Source: Anaerolineales bacterium UBA2232 (GTDB lineage: Bacteria; Chloroflexota; Anaerolineae; UBA2200). From it: a stretch of DNA of 17,014 bases. Below the pieces are notes generated by a model that searched no databases, had not been told where the DNA came from, and worked only from the letters and a program-made list of their open reading frames with translations. The translations under genes were made by a program, and so were the position numbers. Positions within the stretch are counted from its first letter, which is position 1. Every line of letters begins with the position of its first letter. The stretch is taken from positions 1-17,014 of the forward strand of contig DDYO01000141.1 of the NCBI GenBank assembly GCA_002348045.1. Direction: 5' to 3'. This document shows, piece after piece, positions 15,401 to 17,014 of this stretch.

Positions 15401-16651
15401 CTAAGATGCGCTGAGCCGACGGAGGACCACGGTAGCGTTTTGGCCGCCAAAGCCAAAGGCGTTGGCCAGGGCCACGTTAACCGTCATTGGGCGTGCCTGG
15501 TTTGGTACATAGTCGAGATCACACTGGGGATCCGGGACGTCGAGGTTGATGGTGGGCGGCACGATGCTGTCGCGCATCGCCAGTATGCAGACGGCCGCCG
15601 AGATCGATCCTGCCGCGCCGAGCAAATGGCCGAGCATGGACTTGTTGGAGCTTATGGCCAGCCTGTACGCATGTTGGCCAAAGACGGTCTTGCAGGCGAT
15701 CGTTTCAGAGACATCGTTCAACGGCGTGCCCGTACCATGGGGGGCGATATAGTCCACTTCGGGTGGCGAGACTCCAGCATCGGCCAGGGCCGACGCCATC
15801 GCTCGGGCTGCACCTTCGCCGCTGGGGTCCGGGGCAGCGATGTGGTAGGCATCCTCGGTTAGGGCATAGCCCAACACCTCGGCCAAGATGGGGGCGCCCC
15901 GCTCCTGAGCGTGGTGAAGCGTCTCCAAGACCAGCACAACCGCTCCCTCCGCCATGACCGTGCCATCCCGGCCTAGGGCGAACGGACGGCAGGCCCTTGC
16001 GGGGTCCTCATTGAAGGTGGAGAGAGCTCCCAATCGGCTAAAGGCGACCATGGCCAGGGGAGTAACGGCGGCCTCCGATCCCCCAGTCAACACAATATCA
16101 AGGTCACCTCGCTGCAACTGGCGCAGGGCCTGACCGATGGCCACGATACCGGTGGCGCAGGCTGCGACCGGCGAATTGGTCGGGCCCTTGATGCCCAGTG
16201 AGATGGCGATGTGGCAGGCCGGCGAGTTGCCGAGGATGGTTGGTACAATTGTCGGGTTGACCGCTCGCGGTCCGCGCTGCTGGAAAGTCATCATTTGCGT
16301 CTCGATGGCGTCAATGCCGGCGATGGCAGTGCCAATCTCAATGCCGATCCGTGTAGGGTTTTCTGCAGAAAAGTCAAGACCCGACGCGTGGACGGCCTCC
16401 TTGGTGGCCGCCATGGCCAATTGGCTGACACGGACCATGCGCTTGGCCTCTTTAAAGTCCATGTACCTGGTGGGGTCAAAGCCCTGCACTTCCGCTGCAA
16501 ACTGAGTTGGAAAATCGGTGACGTCAAATCTCGTGATGCGACGAACCCCGGACTGACCCGCGAGAAGGCTCTGCCATGTGGTCGCAAGGTCCAAGCCTAC
16601 GGATGTCAACGCACCCATTCCGGTAACAACTACTCTAGTCTCACTGCTCAT
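15401..16651 (-). CDS. fabF: Beta-ketoacyl-ACP synthase II (KAS II)
   Basis: FabF condenses malonyl-ACP with acyl-ACP during fatty-acid elongation in the cytoplasm. The 416-residue protein has the complete thiolase-fold active site: nucleophile C165 in PVAACATGIV, H305 in APHGTGTPLND, K337 in SSNKSMLGH and H342 in the same motif, plus the glycine-rich NAFGFGGQNATVVL near the C-terminus. Length is normal. The start is the ATG at 16651 (MSSETRVVVTGMG), which follows AGGGGGG at a suitable distance; an upstream start at 16693 would only add a non-family extension. acpP is not adjacent. The gene begins 73 nt after the stop of the methyltransferase-like gene, and no convincing promoter is seen in that gap. 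Confidence 0.95.
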   Translation of the reverse strand: MSSETRVVVTGMGALTSVGLDLATTWQSLLAGQSGVRRITRFDVTDFPTQFAAEVQGFDPTRYMDFKEAKRMVRVSQLAMAATKEAVHASGLDFSAENPTRIGIEIGTAIAGIDAIETQMMTFQQRGPRAVNPTIVPTILGNSPACHIAISLGIKGPTNSPVAACATGIVAIGQALRQLQRGDLDIVLTGGSEAAVTPLAMVAFSRLGALSTFNEDPARACRPFALGRDGTVMAEGAVVLVLETLHHAQERGAPILAEVLGYALTEDAYHIAAPDPSGEGAARAMASALADAGVSPPEVDYIAPHGTGTPLNDVSETIACKTVFGQHAYRLAISSNKSMLGHLLGAAGSISAAVCILAMRDSIVPPTINLDVPDPQCDLDYVPNQARPMTVNVALANAFGFGGQNATVVLRRLSAS

Positions 16652-16724
16652 TCTTTGACCCCCCTGGCATGATGCTTCTTCTGCTAACAACACTTGGTGA
16701 GCTGCCTTGATGCGATGGATCGGT

Positions 16725-17014
16725 CTAGGCTTTCTGAACTACCAGAAAATGGGACAGGCCCAAAGCGCGCAACGGCGTCTTTTCGAAGGCGTAGGTCAAG
16801 CTACGCAGGGCGCGCGCCAAGGTGCGGTGGCGAAAGGCGATGTTGTCGTAGCCGGGAAAGATCTGTGTGTGGATCACTACCCGGTACCGCAGGCCAACCC
16901 ACAAGCTGCGGAGGCCCTCCGAAGTATAGGCGCGAGCGTGGGGACAGAATCTCCGTCGCATCGGGTCGGGAAGGTAGTTCACTAGTGGATAATTACCAAA
17001 GTGGTACTGGCCCC
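16725..17014 (-). CDS. C-terminal part of a probable class I SAM-dependent methyltransferase
   Basis: The minus-strand frame is open from the window edge to the TAG at 16725-16727 and encodes about 96 residues. It begins GQYHFGNYPLVNYLPDPMRR, passes PHARAYTSEGLRSL and VIHTQIFPGYDNI, and ends LGLSHFLVVQKA. The FGNYPLVN and PHVRAYT-like segments and the GLSHFLVV.K terminus are typical of the C-terminal lobe of class I methyltransferases seen in Chloroflexota. The SAM-binding N-terminal part is outside the window, so the substrate cannot be judged. The GTG at 16982 is an internal codon, not a start. Confidence 0.65.
   Translation of the reverse strand, partial: GQYHFGNYPLVNYLPDPMRRRFCPHARAYTSEGLRSLWVGLRYRVVIHTQIFPGYDNIAFRHRTLARALRSLTYAFEKTPLRALGLSHFLVVQKA

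Noticed and set aside
14578..15456. Longer 292-codon version of the surface-protein gene
   Set aside because: The extra 75 residues overlap fabF and the palindrome, do not look like protein sequence, and precede a canonical signal peptide starting at 15231.
16652..16724. Possible fabF promoter in the gap after the methyltransferase-like gene
   Set aside because: A TTGTTA hexamer is present but no -10 box with acceptable spacing follows it.
1..17014. CRISPR arrays, insertion sequences, integrases, toxin-antitoxin pairs or phage genes
   Set aside because: No repeat-spacer pattern, terminal inverted repeats, transposase/integrase motifs or small paired toxin-like genes were seen; the genes are almost contiguous housekeeping and envelope genes.

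Overview
The window looks like a chromosomal core region of a fairly GC-rich bacterium, most likely a member of the Chloroflexota (possibly Anaerolineae-like). This assignment rests on recalled family resemblance, not on a search. Four proteins point that way: an XPB/Ssl2-N-terminal-like winged-helix protein, a GT39 protein with a long beta-rich tail, a surface protein with a Thr/Pro-rich stalk, and a TIM-barrel hydrolase with a small C-terminal domain. I see no phage, transposon, integron or CRISPR signatures.

Layout, left to right. A 5'-half tRNA-Arg(UCG) (minus strand, cut by the window edge) and a plus-strand helicase-associated-type gene diverge from two back-to-back sigma70-like promoters. 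The next block is all on the minus strand and reads right to left: plsX, a membrane NERD-like gene, a GT39-type membrane glycosyltransferase, a YfhO-family membrane glycosyltransferase, a possible 45-codon small gene and a GH-A-like TIM-barrel hydrolase. These are separated by -17 to about 23 nt, with one good promoter seen only ahead of plsX, so they probably form one envelope-related operon (about 9761 to 1727).

Further right, also minus strand, is a tightly overlapping housekeeping operon pth-mfd-NTPase with 4-nt TTGA and ATGA overlaps. It is preceded by a gene for a membrane-anchored surface protein with its own promoter. Then come fabF (KAS II), with a perfect 28-bp palindrome just downstream, and the C-terminal end of a probable SAM-dependent methyltransferase that runs off the window.

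Functionally, plsX and fabF belong to fatty-acid/phospholipid synthesis. The two GT-C-type membrane proteins probably move sugars from polyprenyl-phosphate donors onto an extracytoplasmic acceptor, and the hydrolase may process a glycan. pth and mfd serve translation and transcription-coupled repair. The most interesting parts are the plsX/pseudo-NERD/GT39/YfhO/hydrolase operon, the probable small gene inside it, the apparent loss of the catalytic glutamate in the NERD domain, the predicted leaderless transcript at 134 and the 28-bp palindrome. I did not find a clear-cut new defence or mobile system.
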